A stretch of 62,686 nt of DNA from Erysipelotrichales bacterium (GCA_009784525.1 WRBM01000008.1:1-62686); one strand, 5' to 3'; positions 33,561 through 43,329 are shown, counted from the stretch's first letter. Made by a program: numbers and translations. Notes: generated by a model from the letters alone, not told the origin.

Positions 33561-34562
33561 TTATCTGCCCATCGCAATTTCTGCGATTCTTGTATTAACA
33601 ATAGTCGTAAATGGAACTCTTCTATCAATTTCTCCAGCTAACATCATGATATCTAAAAGTTTATCAAGACCTTCTTCTGTCATTAATGGTGATAATGCCC
33701 ACGCTTCAATTTCTCGGTAACGAGCAATTACTCTAACGATATCATTAAAAGTTGTATCTCTAAAGAAATTTGCTATTGATTCCGCAACCTCTTCATCGCT
33801 ATGGTTATATACCCATGTCTGAGCTTCATAAAGGGCCTTTGTAAAACGAATCAAAAGATCTTCGTTAGATTCTAAAAATGATTTCGTTGTTGAAAATGCT
33901 GTGTAAGGTAAATAACCTGCATAATCACCAATTGACGCAACAATATAACCAATTCCTTCGTTTTCCATTCTTGTCGCAACTGGTTCAAAAAGTGCTACGT
34001 AATCACCAATACCTCTTGTAAAAGCACCCGCCATCGCCGCAAAGTCAATATCCGTACGCACATTGACTCTGGCACTACTATCATCTCTTCTAAAATCAAC
34101 ACCCTGATTTCTCAAAACATATTCTAAAGTCATCAAAGGCATTCCACCTCTTCTGCCACCAATAATTTCCGCATCAGTTAAGTTGGAAAAATTCCAATTT
34201 GGATCTGGGTTTCTTCCGACAAGGAACGAACCATCCTTTTGCGTTAACTGCGCAAAATTGATTGCGTAATCAGCGCGTCCTTGATTATAAACATAAACAG
34301 AAGCTTCTGGTCCCATTAAGCCAACTTGAACATCTCCTGAGATTAAGGCTGCCATAACTCGGTCAGCTCCTGGTGTTAAAATGATATCTACCTCGATACC
34401 ATGTCGTTGAAAAATGCCTTCATTTACCGCAACATAAAGCGGTGCATAAAATAAAGAACGTGTTACTTCCGCAATCCTAATTGTATCATAATTGCTTTTT
34501 CCGCTACAGCCAGTTAGAAGTAATCCACTTAAAAGCAGACACAGCGCCACTAATTTTTTCAT
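33561..34562 (-). CDS. ABC importer substrate-binding lipoprotein (NMT1/SsuA/ThiY-like)
   Basis: A 333-residue lipoprotein (lipobox LLTGCSGKS, Cys about residue 19) of the NMT1/SsuA fold. It has the typical opening IRIAEVTRSLFYAPLYVAVNEG and the GDVQVGLMGPEASVYVYN block. Relatives bind sulfonates, nitrate, riboflavin or thiamine precursors such as HMP/FAMP. The binding pocket does not tell which. It follows permease and ATPase genes in the order C-B-A reversed from most ssu operons. No riboswitch was found upstream, so a vitamin assignment lacks support. Confidence 0.85.
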   Translation of the reverse strand: MKKLVALCLLLSGLLLTGCSGKSNYDTIRIAEVTRSLFYAPLYVAVNEGIFQRHGIEVDIILTPGADRVMAALISGDVQVGLMGPEASVYVYNQGRADYAINFAQLTQKDGSFLVGRNPDPNWNFSNLTDAEIIGGRRGGMPLMTLEYVLRNQGVDFRRDDSSARVNVRTDIDFAAMAGAFTRGIGDYVALFEPVATRMENEGIGYIVASIGDYAGYLPYTAFSTTKSFLESNEDLLIRFTKALYEAQTWVYNHSDEEVAESIANFFRDTTFNDIVRVIARYREIEAWALSPLMTEEGLDKLLDIMMLAGEIDRRVPFTTIVNTRIAEIAMGR

Positions 34563-34578
34563 TTCTTTTTCTTTCCTC

Positions 34579-35388
34579 TCATAGTTTTTTAATAATGAAC
34601 TTTCTCAAAATACTTAGTATACCATATAAAATAAATGTACACACTGCTAATGCAATAATACTCATATAGACTAAATCAAGATTGAAGACAGCTGTTCCAT
34701 AAGTTATCAAAAAGCCGAGTCCACGTCTGGAAACGACAAATTCCCCGACGATAACGCCAATAAAACTCATTCCGATATTGATTTTAATTATACTAAATAT
34801 ATTTTCAATATTCGCTGGTAAGATTAGCATATAAAGTGTTTGCCACTTACTTGCGCCAAAACTTTTCATCATCTTGATTTTTTCAGGATCAACGGATTTA
34901 AAGTAATTATAACTACTTAAGATCGTTAGTATTAAAGACATTGAAATCGCCACAACGACAACCCCTCTAGTATTTGTCCCAAACCAAATAATAAAAATTG
35001 GCGCTAGAGCCGTTTTCGGCAAAGCATTACCAACAATCAAAAAAGGGTCAAGGATTTTGGCTAAATCATCACTCATATAAAGAATAATACCAATAATGAT
35101 GCCTATACCAGTTCCTAATACTATACCTAAGACTGTTGTCCAAAGTGAAGCACCTATATGCTGGAAAAGTTCATTGTTTCTTAAAAATACCATTAAAATA
35201 TTATAAATTCTTGAAGGACTGCTAAAGATAAATGGATCGATAATTCTATATTTTGATAATAGTTCCCAGGCTAACAAAAAGAATAACAAAAGTGCAATCT
35301 GAGAAATCAGGATAATGATTTTTTTCCTTTTGATGCCCTGTAGATATTTTATGCAATCAGGCGTCATCGGGTGATTATGATTTTCCAT
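34579..35388 (-). CDS. ABC importer permease (SsuC/ThiX family)
   Basis: A 269-residue protein with six or seven transmembrane helices. It carries the BPD-type EAA loop (SFGASKWQTLYMLILPANIENIF, in part) that docks with the ATPase. The GNALPKTALAPIFIIWFG stretch is typical of the SsuC/TauC/ThiX branch. It overlaps the ATPase gene by 14 bases and is 16 bases from the binding protein gene. Confidence 0.9.
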   Translation of the reverse strand: MENHNHPMTPDCIKYLQGIKRKKIIILISQIALLLFFLLAWELLSKYRIIDPFIFSSPSRIYNILMVFLRNNELFQHIGASLWTTVLGIVLGTGIGIIIGIILYMSDDLAKILDPFLIVGNALPKTALAPIFIIWFGTNTRGVVVVAISMSLILTILSSYNYFKSVDPEKIKMMKSFGASKWQTLYMLILPANIENIFSIIKINIGMSFIGVIVGEFVVSRRGLGFLITYGTAVFNLDLVYMSIIALAVCTFILYGILSILRKFIIKKL

Positions 35389-36139
35389 TATTCAGATCCA
35401 GCTCCTTCCAGATCATATCAAAGTAATTCTTAAACTCAGGTGCCTTTCTAGCTTTAAGCGGTGATTTTTTATCTTCAAAAGTTAAGTTAATATCAAAAAT
35501 TTTAGATAACTGAGCGGGCCTTTTAGTTAAAACAATTATTTGATCCGCAAAACTAATTGCTTCACTAATATCATGAGTTACTATCATTGCTGTTTTTCCT
35601 TCAGAACGAATAATCTTATAAATATCCTCACTAACACTAATCTTTGTCTGAGCATCAAGAGCGCTAAACGGTTCATCTAACAACAAAATATCTGGCTTAG
35701 TCATTAAAGTTCTGATTAAAGAAACTCTTTGTCGCATGCCCCCTGAAAGCTCATGCGGATAGCGGTTGACAAACTCTCCAACACCATATTTATCTAACAT
35801 CGCAATCGCTTCATTAATATTTTCATTATTTTTTTTCCGTTTTATTTTTAAGCCAATTGTTACATTATTAATAATGTTTAACCAAGGAAAAAGATTATCC
35901 TTTTGAAACATATAACCAATCTTGCCGTGAGCCTCAATTTGTCCTGAAGAAATCGGTGTTAGTCCACTTAAAGTATTGAGGATTGTTGATTTCCCGCATC
36001 CTGAAGGTCCGATAATTGCGGTAATAGTTCCTTCTTTTATTTTAAAACTGATTTTCTCGAGGACACTTATCTCACCTTCCGGTGTAAAAAATTTGACATT
36101 TACATCATTGAGACTTAAAATATCCTTGATAAAAATCAC
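35375..36139 (-). CDS. ABC importer ATP-binding protein (SsuB/TauB family)
   Basis: A 254-residue ATPase: Walker A GPSGCGKST, Q-loop YMFQKDNLFPW, signature LSGGMRQRV, Walker B LLLDEPFSALD and switch His VTHDISEA. The best in-frame start is GTG 36139 with AGGAAAG about 8 bases upstream. That GTG also lies in a GAGGTG that could act as RBS for a rarer ATC/ATT start a few codons on, so the N terminus is uncertain by a few residues. First gene of the importer operon; no clear promoter was identified between it and the terminator at 36244. Confidence 0.9.
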   Translation of the reverse strand: MIFIKDILSLNDVNVKFFTPEGEISVLEKISFKIKEGTITAIIGPSGCGKSTILNTLSGLTPISSGQIEAHGKIGYMFQKDNLFPWLNIINNVTIGLKIKRKKNNENINEAIAMLDKYGVGEFVNRYPHELSGGMRQRVSLIRTLMTKPDILLLDEPFSALDAQTKISVSEDIYKIIRSEGKTAMIVTHDISEAISFADQIIVLTKRPAQLSKIFDINLTFEDKKSPLKARKAPEFKNYFDMIWKELDLNNGKS

Positions 36140-36215
36140 CTCATACTTTCCTATACTCGGTAATAAATACCTACCTTTAATATATTACGGATAATTAAAT
36201 ATGTCTAGGACAAAA

Positions 36216-36244
36216 TCAAAAAAAAACCGGAACGTTATCCGGTT
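36216..36244 (-). terminator. Terminator of the panT-coaX-yfhO-GT2-GtrA operon
   Basis: Perfect 7-bp stem AACCGGA/TCCGGTT with a 6-base loop and a following T9 on the minus strand. Confidence 0.85.
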
Positions 36245-36263
36245 GCTTTTTACAGAATTTTTT

Positions 36264-36749
36264 CTAGTCGAAAATACCTTCTTCTAGAAAGATAACTTCT
36301 GTCTCTTTATTTAATTTTTTGGGTTTAAATAAGAAAACAAATCTTAAAGCTAAGAAAGTTAGAGGAATTAAAATTATTTGGGCTATTATCGGTGCGAATC
36401 TTTCAAAAGAATTTTCGCCAAATTGCCAAAGAATTATACTAATAAAGAACCACGTTAAAAGTTGATCCGCAATAAATTTACAGATTAATACAATAAAAAC
36501 AGCAGTTGTTCTTTCGCGGCTGGCTTTAACTTTAAAAGTAAAACGACTATTCATATAAATAGAAAAGCATGACGCAATAATAAAGGCTATTGCTTCAGAG
36601 ATATGAATAAATAATCTTTCCGCAGGTAAGAAATATAAGACTGCAAAATAGATAGCAAAGTGAACAAGTGTATTTAAAACACCGATAATTCCAAAAGTTA
36701 GAAATTCCCTTGATAAAAACTTCTTGATTAAGCTTTTAATTCTCAACAT
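36264..36749 (-). CDS. GtrA/GtcA-family membrane protein
   Basis: ATG 36749 (AGAGAG 8 bases upstream) gives 161 residues; a GTG two codons earlier is less well placed. Four transmembrane helices and the opening FLTFGIIGVLNTLVHFAIYF are typical of GtrA. These proteins work with a GtrB-type polyprenyl-phosphate glycosyltransferase, probably flipping the undecaprenyl-phosphate sugar. It overlaps the GT2 gene by 14 bases and is last in the operon, completing a YfhO/CsbB/GtrA-type three-component glycosylation system. Confidence 0.88.
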   Translation of the reverse strand: MLRIKSLIKKFLSREFLTFGIIGVLNTLVHFAIYFAVLYFLPAERLFIHISEAIAFIIASCFSIYMNSRFTFKVKASRERTTAVFIVLICKFIADQLLTWFFISIILWQFGENSFERFAPIIAQIILIPLTFLALRFVFLFKPKKLNKETEVIFLEEGIFD

Positions 36750-37656
36750 TAACACTACTCTCTTCTATTAAAAATAAAGGCCGTTTAATTGTTTCCTTGC
36801 GTAATGAATAAATTAGATAAAATAAGAAATAAAGAATAATAAATAATAAAAAGGCAAAGATATTTATCTGCAACAAAATAATAAATTCTCCACGAGTTAT
36901 TATCTCCTGGAAAAATAGAAAACCATTGACGAAAAAACCAATAACTGTTAGGAAGATAGCTAACTTTGGAAAAAACAATAAAAATTGAGAAAACTGATTG
37001 ATTCCATTAAAGGCATATCGAAAAAGTTTAAAATAATTCCAGGACCCTTTACCAGCTATCCGTTTATTAATGGAAATATCCAGACACTTTCTGGTAAAAC
37101 CGACATATGTAGAAATGCCTTTCAAAAAACGAACATTATCTGTCATCTCTAAATAAGCCTTTATTACAGTTTGATCAAGAAACTGAAAATCATTAATTCC
37201 TTTTTCCATCTTCATTTTTGTGACTCGGCGAAAAATAAAATAGAAAATAGCCAGAATAAATTTCTTAAATATTGATTCAGTTCTTTTTTGTTTACGGGTA
37301 TAAATTAATTTAAAGCCTTTTTCATATTCTTCCATCATCAACTTAATAATTTTTGGATCATGTTGCAGATCACCATCAATTATAACTGCACAATTGCTAT
37401 TTTCTGCGGCTTTAAGACCAGCATACATCGCTGCTTCTTTACCAAAGTTTCTAGAAAAAGAAATGTAACGGATTCTTGAATCTTCTTGAGCTAATTCTTT
37501 GATGATATTTAAGGTATTATCTTTTGAGCCATCATTCACAAATATTATTTCTGATTCGTATCCTGAATAAGTAATATGTTCTTTAAGTTCTTCATAAAAT
37601 AATTTCAGACTTTTAGCTTCATTATAACAAGGAACAATAATTTTAAACTTCTTCAT
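36736..37656 (-). CDS. GT2 polyprenyl-phosphate glycosyltransferase (CsbB/GtrB/DPM1-like)
   Basis: A 306-residue enzyme with a cytosolic GT-A domain and two C-terminal transmembrane helices (about 225-250, 262-290). Motifs: VPCYNEAKSLKLF, nucleotide/metal site VIIDGDLQHDP (DxD-like) and the catalytic region KGINDFQFLDQTVI. It should transfer a sugar from a UDP donor to undecaprenyl phosphate. It overlaps yfhO by 14 bases. CsbB with YfhO in Bacillus adds GlcNAc to lipoteichoic acid; the acceptor here is unknown. Confidence 0.9.
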   Translation of the reverse strand: MKKFKIIVPCYNEAKSLKLFYEELKEHITYSGYESEIIFVNDGSKDNTLNIIKELAQEDSRIRYISFSRNFGKEAAMYAGLKAAENSNCAVIIDGDLQHDPKIIKLMMEEYEKGFKLIYTRKQKRTESIFKKFILAIFYFIFRRVTKMKMEKGINDFQFLDQTVIKAYLEMTDNVRFLKGISTYVGFTRKCLDISINKRIAGKGSWNYFKLFRYAFNGINQFSQFLLFFPKLAIFLTVIGFFVNGFLFFQEIITRGEFIILLQINIFAFLLFIILYFLFYLIYSLRKETIKRPLFLIEESSVNVEN

Positions 37657-40366
37657 GTTTCTCAGCCCTTTTCTTTATCAAAACATCAACACCAGCATAA
37701 ATCCCTAATAAACTTACACCACCAAGACTAATTATCAAACCTTGTCTAAATGCTGGAACTGTAAAACTTAACGTAAAGTTAATATCTTTTACATCTTCGG
37801 GAATAACTACCCCTAAAAAACCACCAGAAACTCTAATAATTCGAAAATCATTATTGATAACAAAATCTGGTGAATAGGTGATTGGAATAAAAACAATCAA
37901 TTCACCTTCTGTTTCACGATTAAAACTAACGTTTATGTTACTATTGCGAAAAGTGATTTGTTTATTATTAAATGGTCTTTGTGATTCTAGAAATTGTTCT
38001 ATTGCTTGATAATCTTCCGCAAAAAAGGTTGCCTGTGCGGTTAATCTTTCAATTTGCGGTGTTATTCTAATATAAAACTGATGTGGTCTTTCCCGATAAT
38101 GACAAAAGCGATCAAAACAACTATTAGTGCTTCCATCCTCATAACGGAGAAAACCATCTACGCGCATTTCAGCGTTACGAACAAGATAATAAAAATATAA
38201 AAAGCCTTGTTCCGGAAAACAATTTTGTCTTCTGCCTCCAGGAGTGCAATATCTAAAGGCTGATAAGTCATATTGCCAATAATCAGCACCCTCAATATTA
38301 ACTCTTTGACGTCTGATACTACCATTAAACAAATTATTGCTGGAAAACTGACCTACAGGATTAACTGTTGGCAAGTTAAGTCCTTCTGCGTCCGTAAGAG
38401 GCCAATTAAGTAAAGTTTTATGGCGCGCCATTTGCACCACTGATGTCGCTCCCGGAAAAACAAAAGGCTCAAGCATTTCTGAATAAACAATAAAAGGTGT
38501 ATGATTGTTTAATTCATAGGTCACAAAACGTCCGTCATCGGTTTCCACTAATCTAGTAAAAAGCTGACTTGGCATATATTTAGTCGTATCACTTCTTAAA
38601 ACATGAAACCTTTGGCCAAATAAATAATGCAAGAAAGGACTTGGCAAATCCGCGAAACTTTTACTTTGATATTCCAAAAGGCGAATATTTGAATCATTGC
38701 GATAAAGCATTTCAATAATTTCATTTGTCTGTTGATCATAAAAAGAATGAAAAAATCTGAAATTAGTGTTTTGTAAATTAGTACGGCTAAAGTTTATTGG
38801 TTCGCCGAGACCAATTTCTCTATCAACTCTGATTCGGTAAAAATTATCATTACTCGGAAAAAAGCGATTTAAGTAATCATTAACCGCAGAGCGTTGAGCA
38901 TTCATATTGATTTTGCCGTGAACGCCAAAAGCTGGTGTAAACATAATGACAAAAGCGATAATTATTTCTCCTAAAATTATTGGATACTGAGCTTCCCATT
39001 TCTTCGGAACAAGATGCAAAATCACGAGAATAATTAAAAAAACACCGATAAAAACTAGATTAGTGATTAATGCATTGTGAGCTATATAAGCAGTTGATGC
39101 ATTTGGATTTAGAACTAAGCGTCGGAACATAAAAATAAAAGCGAAAAGTCCAAGTTTTAAAATAACTAATAACCTCACTAATGCCCCATTTGTTTTCAGA
39201 TCAAAAACTAAATCCTTATGCGTTACAACATGAGCAAAAATAATTATATTTAATAACATTAACCCTGCCATCCAACGTGTATAAGGTAAATCAGTCCCAG
39301 AAAAAGCCATTGAGACAAAAGGTAATGTAAGCATTGGTATCTGCAAGATCAAGACAACTTTATAAATATTACTTACTTTATCTTTTAAACTAAATACCGA
39401 TAAACAAACGATTAATCCTGTCATCGTCATAAAGAAAGATAAATGTTCAGTAATATAGTTATTACGTAATCCAAAAAAACCGACTGGTATTTGCGGACTA
39501 AAAAGTTTTTCCAGTAAACGAACATATTGCTCAATTGGAAAGCGGAAAAAATGATGACTCATCTCCATACGATAGGTATTATTTAAAATGAAATGAGCAC
39601 TTGGCAATAATACTAAAGCTCCCATCATAACACCAATCAAAGTTAAAATTATAAAGTTTGTGCCATCGATAAAACTTCTCTTAAATAAATTCTTCCAGCC
39701 TTGGTTTTCCTGAAAATGACGAATCAAAATCTCAATAATAAAGAAAATACCAATAAAAAGTAACAATGTATAAGCAAGATAAAAATTATATAAAATCGCC
39801 TGAAAAGCAAATAAAGGCAGAAAATATTTTTTACCTTCCAGAAACTTTAGCACTACTATATAACCAAGTGGTAAGTAAAAAATCAAAGATAAAAAAACTG
39901 GAAAAGCCATGAGTGATACATTCATGCCACTAACCATATAAACTAGTGCCGCAAAGAAAATGGCTTTATTAGAAGATTTTTTCAAATGCAAAAGATAAGC
40001 AAAAGCCATAGTACCAATGAAAATCTTAAATAACTCTATGATGCCAAAGGCAAAATTAAAGTCCATCACAAAAGCCAGTAGAAAAGTTAAAACCGTAAAA
40101 ATATCTATAGGCACATAATAAGCATCAGAAAAAATAGAGGCGCCAAAATAATTGCTTAAATTAAAGAAACTAAAATCGCCTGCTCTTAAACGCAGGAAAT
40201 AATTTTGGGAAATCAAAAAATATTGCAAAACATCATCTGAGTGATTATTGTAAAAGTTTCCGGCAAAGATAATTAGACCAACAAAAACACAAACTAAAGA
40301 AACAGAAATTACTATTGCCAGCCTTTTAAAAGTTTTTCGCCGGTCATCAAAAAAAGCAAAATTCAT
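37643..40366 (-). CDS. yfhO: YfhO-family membrane glycosyltransferase (GT-C type)
   Basis: A 907-residue protein with about 12 N-terminal transmembrane helices (to about residue 490), a large extracytoplasmic domain (about 495-870) and a final helix (about 876-895), the YfhO layout. The first extracellular loop has NNHSDDVLQYFLISQNYFL with acidic residues suited to GT-C catalysis. In Bacillus and Listeria such proteins transfer the lipid-linked sugar to lipoteichoic acid. RBS GGGGG precedes the ATG. It lies 17 bases after coaX and overlaps the GT2 gene. Confidence 0.9.
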   Translation of the reverse strand: MNFAFFDDRRKTFKRLAIVISVSLVCVFVGLIIFAGNFYNNHSDDVLQYFLISQNYFLRLRAGDFSFFNLSNYFGASIFSDAYYVPIDIFTVLTFLLAFVMDFNFAFGIIELFKIFIGTMAFAYLLHLKKSSNKAIFFAALVYMVSGMNVSLMAFPVFLSLIFYLPLGYIVVLKFLEGKKYFLPLFAFQAILYNFYLAYTLLLFIGIFFIIEILIRHFQENQGWKNLFKRSFIDGTNFIILTLIGVMMGALVLLPSAHFILNNTYRMEMSHHFFRFPIEQYVRLLEKLFSPQIPVGFFGLRNNYITEHLSFFMTMTGLIVCLSVFSLKDKVSNIYKVVLILQIPMLTLPFVSMAFSGTDLPYTRWMAGLMLLNIIIFAHVVTHKDLVFDLKTNGALVRLLVILKLGLFAFIFMFRRLVLNPNASTAYIAHNALITNLVFIGVFLIILVILHLVPKKWEAQYPIILGEIIIAFVIMFTPAFGVHGKINMNAQRSAVNDYLNRFFPSNDNFYRIRVDREIGLGEPINFSRTNLQNTNFRFFHSFYDQQTNEIIEMLYRNDSNIRLLEYQSKSFADLPSPFLHYLFGQRFHVLRSDTTKYMPSQLFTRLVETDDGRFVTYELNNHTPFIVYSEMLEPFVFPGATSVVQMARHKTLLNWPLTDAEGLNLPTVNPVGQFSSNNLFNGSIRRQRVNIEGADYWQYDLSAFRYCTPGGRRQNCFPEQGFLYFYYLVRNAEMRVDGFLRYEDGSTNSCFDRFCHYRERPHQFYIRITPQIERLTAQATFFAEDYQAIEQFLESQRPFNNKQITFRNSNINVSFNRETEGELIVFIPITYSPDFVINNDFRIIRVSGGFLGVVIPEDVKDINFTLSFTVPAFRQGLIISLGGVSLLGIYAGVDVLIKKRAEKHEEV

Positions 40367-40383
40367 GTTTCTTCCCCCATTGA

Positions 40384-41124
40384 TTAATTTTTCTGAAAAA
40401 TGTAAAGCAATCCCTCTAATAATAAATTTTCACGGACTATAATATCTTCCTGACATAAAGGCACAACAACATTAGTTAATCCGCCTGTCGCATAAACTTT
40501 GAGATTTGGTTTGTTAACTTCTTTCCTGATTCTTTGAATCATGCCATCTAAAAGTGCCGCAAAACCATAAGCAACTCCACTTTGCATTGAGGAAACTGAA
40601 TTAAGTCCTAAAACTTTTTTAGGCGCTTCAATATCTATTTCCGGAAGCAAAGCTGTTTTATTAATCAGAGCTTCTAAAGCAATCCTAACTCCAGGCGCAA
40701 TCACAACACCCTTTAAGGCATTTCCCTCTAAATAAACAAATTTAGTTGCGGTACCTAAATCAATTATTAAGCCTTCTTCTTTTTGTGCTAAAAGACCACA
40801 GGCATCGCAAATTAGATCGCTTCCTACTTCTTTAGGATTATCGGTCAAAATGCTTAAACCACTTTTTGTACCTTTACCAAGTATCAAAGGATTAATATTA
40901 TAATGATTTTTTAAGACCCCTAAGATTTTTTCTGTAATTACTGGCACTACACTTGATATAATAGCATTTTTAATTAGTTCTTTTATCTTTCCCTGTAAAA
41001 GCAAATAATATTCATCAATTGAACGATTTCTTAAACTTTCGATTCTAAAAACACGAATAATCTTATTATTTTGTGCAACCCCAAAAACAATTTGCGAATT
41101 GCCTATATCAATTAAAAGTGTCAT
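40384..41124 (-). CDS. coaX: Type III pantothenate kinase
   Basis: A 246-residue ASKHA-fold kinase catalysing the first CoA step. The N-terminal phosphate loop LLIDIGNSQIVFGV, the middle GTATKFVYLEGN with catalytic Asp in LIIDLGTATK, and YATGGLTNVV are intact. Type III enzymes need a monovalent cation and are not inhibited by CoA. The start overlaps the ECF S-component gene by 4 bases. Confidence 0.95.
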   Translation of the reverse strand: MTLLIDIGNSQIVFGVAQNNKIIRVFRIESLRNRSIDEYYLLLQGKIKELIKNAIISSVVPVITEKILGVLKNHYNINPLILGKGTKSGLSILTDNPKEVGSDLICDACGLLAQKEEGLIIDLGTATKFVYLEGNALKGVVIAPGVRIALEALINKTALLPEIDIEAPKKVLGLNSVSSMQSGVAYGFAALLDGMIQRIRKEVNKPNLKVYATGGLTNVVVPLCQEDIIVRENLLLEGLLYIFQKN

Positions 41125-41726
41125 ATCTGTTCCTGATAATCACTTTGAGCACTGTCAAGGGCAATTAATGCAGGGGTTGCGACTAACGGTGTAACAACCC
41201 ATTCAATCATCGCCACGACTAGAACTCCGATAAGCATTGCGACTAAGTAACTGCCTGAAGGTATAACTGGCAAATCTTCATAGATCTTTCTTTGGCCAAA
41301 AAAGATCAAAGGAATAATTACTAAAATAGTATGACTAAAAACAGCTAAAGCTGATGAAATCGCATAAGTTGCTTTTTTAGCTAATCCCGTCTTAGAAAAA
41401 AGCTGAAAATACTCATAAGCCAAAATCGCAAAGATAACTCTTGGTAAAACACTAACTAAAGGATTTCGGAATAATTCATCAAATGGCGTCGCCCCCATTA
41501 AATAACTAACCGCTAATGAACATAAGCCAAATACCAATCCTAAAACCCAGGCATACTGCCTTTTAAGAAAAATTGCGCCTATAACTACCGGAATCGGAAT
41601 TAAGGTTATTGGTGCGCCAAGAAAAGGTATTGGCAAAAATCCCAAAAACGGCACAAAACTCATTAAAATAATAATACTTGAAAATACTGCTAAAAAAACT
41701 AAATCTCTGACTCTTTTATCTCTCAT
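41121..41726 (-). CDS. ECF transporter S component, predicted pantothenate-specific
   Basis: A 201-residue protein with six hydrophobic helices and an N-terminal RVRDLVFLAVFSSIIILMSF segment typical of ECF S components, which dock with a shared EcfAA'T module (not in this window). The 4-bp overlap with coaX makes pantothenate the likely ligand (PanT). That is inference from gene order. RBS AAAAAGGAG lies upstream. Confidence 0.75.
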   Translation of the reverse strand: MRDKRVRDLVFLAVFSSIIILMSFVPFLGFLPIPFLGAPITLIPIPVVIGAIFLKRQYAWVLGLVFGLCSLAVSYLMGATPFDELFRNPLVSVLPRVIFAILAYEYFQLFSKTGLAKKATYAISSALAVFSHTILVIIPLIFFGQRKIYEDLPVIPSGSYLVAMLIGVLVVAMIEWVVTPLVATPALIALDSAQSDYQEQI

Positions 41727-41845
41727 TTGTAGAAATCTCCTTTTTCAGGCCTTTATAGGTCCCATAAATTATTTCTTATATTTTAGCCTTTAAAACTAAA
41801 ATATATACTATAATATTTTAACATATTTATTTAAATAATAAAAGT

Positions 41846-41880
41846 AAAAAGGATATTTTCAATTAAGAAAACATCCTTTT
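41846..41880 (-). terminator. Terminator of the AGCS symporter gene
   Basis: AAAAGGATGTTTTC/GAAAATATCCTTTT stem with a 6-base loop and a T tract on the minus strand. Between it and panT (41727-41845) is an AT-rich leader with a possible TATAGT -10 box. Confidence 0.7.
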
Positions 41881-41897
41881 AATAATTTATTTAGAAA

Positions 41898-43184
41898 TTA
41901 TATTTTTTTCCGGAAATACCTGCTCGCAAGAATTATAAGCGCTGTAGCGTTAATAAATAGCAATCCGGTATTTATATAATCATTTATTTCCCATAATAAT
42001 TGATATCCGATAAAAGCACTAAAAAAGATTAGAAGCGAAAATAGAAAAGCAAATATTTTCTTGTTTTTGTTTTTAAAAATATAATAGACAGCTACTTCTC
42101 CATAATAAAACCAACCAAGTATTGAGGCAAAACCAAAGAGGATAATAGAAATCGTGATAATCGCAAATCCAAAACCATGGAGACCATCAATAAAAACAAG
42201 ATTAGTAATAATATTACCGGAAATTTCCGGATCAATAACTACACCACCATTTTCAATAAGAATAAATTGACTTGATAATAATACAAGCGCTGTTAATGTA
42301 CAAACAAATAAAGTATCAATAACTGTTCCTAAAGAAGCTATTAATCCTTCTTTATGAGGATTTTGATTGTGACTAGCCCCATGAGCAATCGCCCCAAAGC
42401 CAATACCTGCTTCATTTGTGAAGGTTCCTCTTAATATTCCATACTTAACAACGATAAAAAGACTACCGCCAGCTAAGGCTCTTCCTGAAAAAGCATCAGT
42501 AAATATTATCTGAACAGCCTGAGGCAATTGGGCACGGTTTAAATATAACAATATAATGCAAGCTAAAACATAAGTAATTAACATAAAGGGTAAAATCTTA
42601 TTTAGATAGGAAACAATACCTTTAATCCCACCTCTGATAACTAAAAAAACTAAAACAGATAAAGCAAAGCTAGTGATAAAGATATTAATCCCTAAGTTAA
42701 CTTCAAGGATTGTACTGACTGCATTGGCCTGAATCATATTACCGGCTGTAAGTGCCAGAAAAATTACCAATAAAGCATAAAAACTTCCAAAAAAGCGTCC
42801 TTTTTTAGGTCCGGCAGCACTTTCGATATAAAACATCGGACCTCCAAGGCTTTCACCATTATGATTCTTATTACGATGTAAAACTGTAAAGAAAGCCTCA
42901 AAATATTTAAAAATCAGCCCTAATAAAGCCTGAATCCAGAGCCAGAAAATAGTACCTGGGCCAAATGCAACAACCATAATACCAATACCAATGATATTCC
43001 CAGTCCCAAGACAGGCTGATAGTGCCGTAAAAAGTGATTCTCTGGAACTAATATCTTTCTTCTTATCGGTTTTTGTCTCCGATGTTAATTTTTTAAGTTT
43101 ATGGCGATGACGTAAATAAAAATAAATTAGACAGCCAGCTGACGCAAAAACAAAACTTAAGAAAAAATAATATAAAAAGTCCAT
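41898..43184 (-). CDS. Sodium:alanine/glycine symporter (AGCS family)
   Basis: A 428-residue transporter with about 11 helices. Family blocks are visible: SLFTALSACLGTGNIIGIG near the N terminus, ESLGGPMFYIESA, and GILRGTFTNEAGIGFGAIAHG in the substrate/Na site. AGCS proteins (AlsT/DagA) import alanine, glycine or glutamine with Na+. Slightly shorter than typical (about 450-490). Monocistronic, with terminator downstream; no clear promoter was read in the 43185-43329 gap. Confidence 0.9.
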   Translation of the reverse strand: MDFLYYFFLSFVFASAGCLIYFYLRHRHKLKKLTSETKTDKKKDISSRESLFTALSACLGTGNIIGIGIMVVAFGPGTIFWLWIQALLGLIFKYFEAFFTVLHRNKNHNGESLGGPMFYIESAAGPKKGRFFGSFYALLVIFLALTAGNMIQANAVSTILEVNLGINIFITSFALSVLVFLVIRGGIKGIVSYLNKILPFMLITYVLACIILLYLNRAQLPQAVQIIFTDAFSGRALAGGSLFIVVKYGILRGTFTNEAGIGFGAIAHGASHNQNPHKEGLIASLGTVIDTLFVCTLTALVLLSSQFILIENGGVVIDPEISGNIITNLVFIDGLHGFGFAIITISIILFGFASILGWFYYGEVAVYYIFKNKNKKIFAFLFSLLIFFSAFIGYQLLWEINDYINTGLLFINATALIILASRYFRKKI

Positions 43185-43329
43185 ATAATTTTCGACACCT
43201 CTTTAAAAACTATATGAAATTTTTTTCGGATAATTACATTATCGCTTATAAAAGCAAATAAGCTGAAAAATCACTGATAGAATAAAAAGTAGGATCTGTT
43301 GGATTTTAGTTGATTAGTGCCGAAAATAA

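Noticed and set aside
33407-33641. Overlapping short frames on both strands after the zinc-ribbon pair
   Set aside because: They run through the large terminator hairpin of the ABC importer operon and lack RBS.
36140-36215. Possible TPP or other riboswitch before the SsuABC/ThiXYZ-like importer
   Set aside because: The 5' region is short and shows none of the conserved TPP, cobalamin, FMN or SAM riboswitch core sequences.
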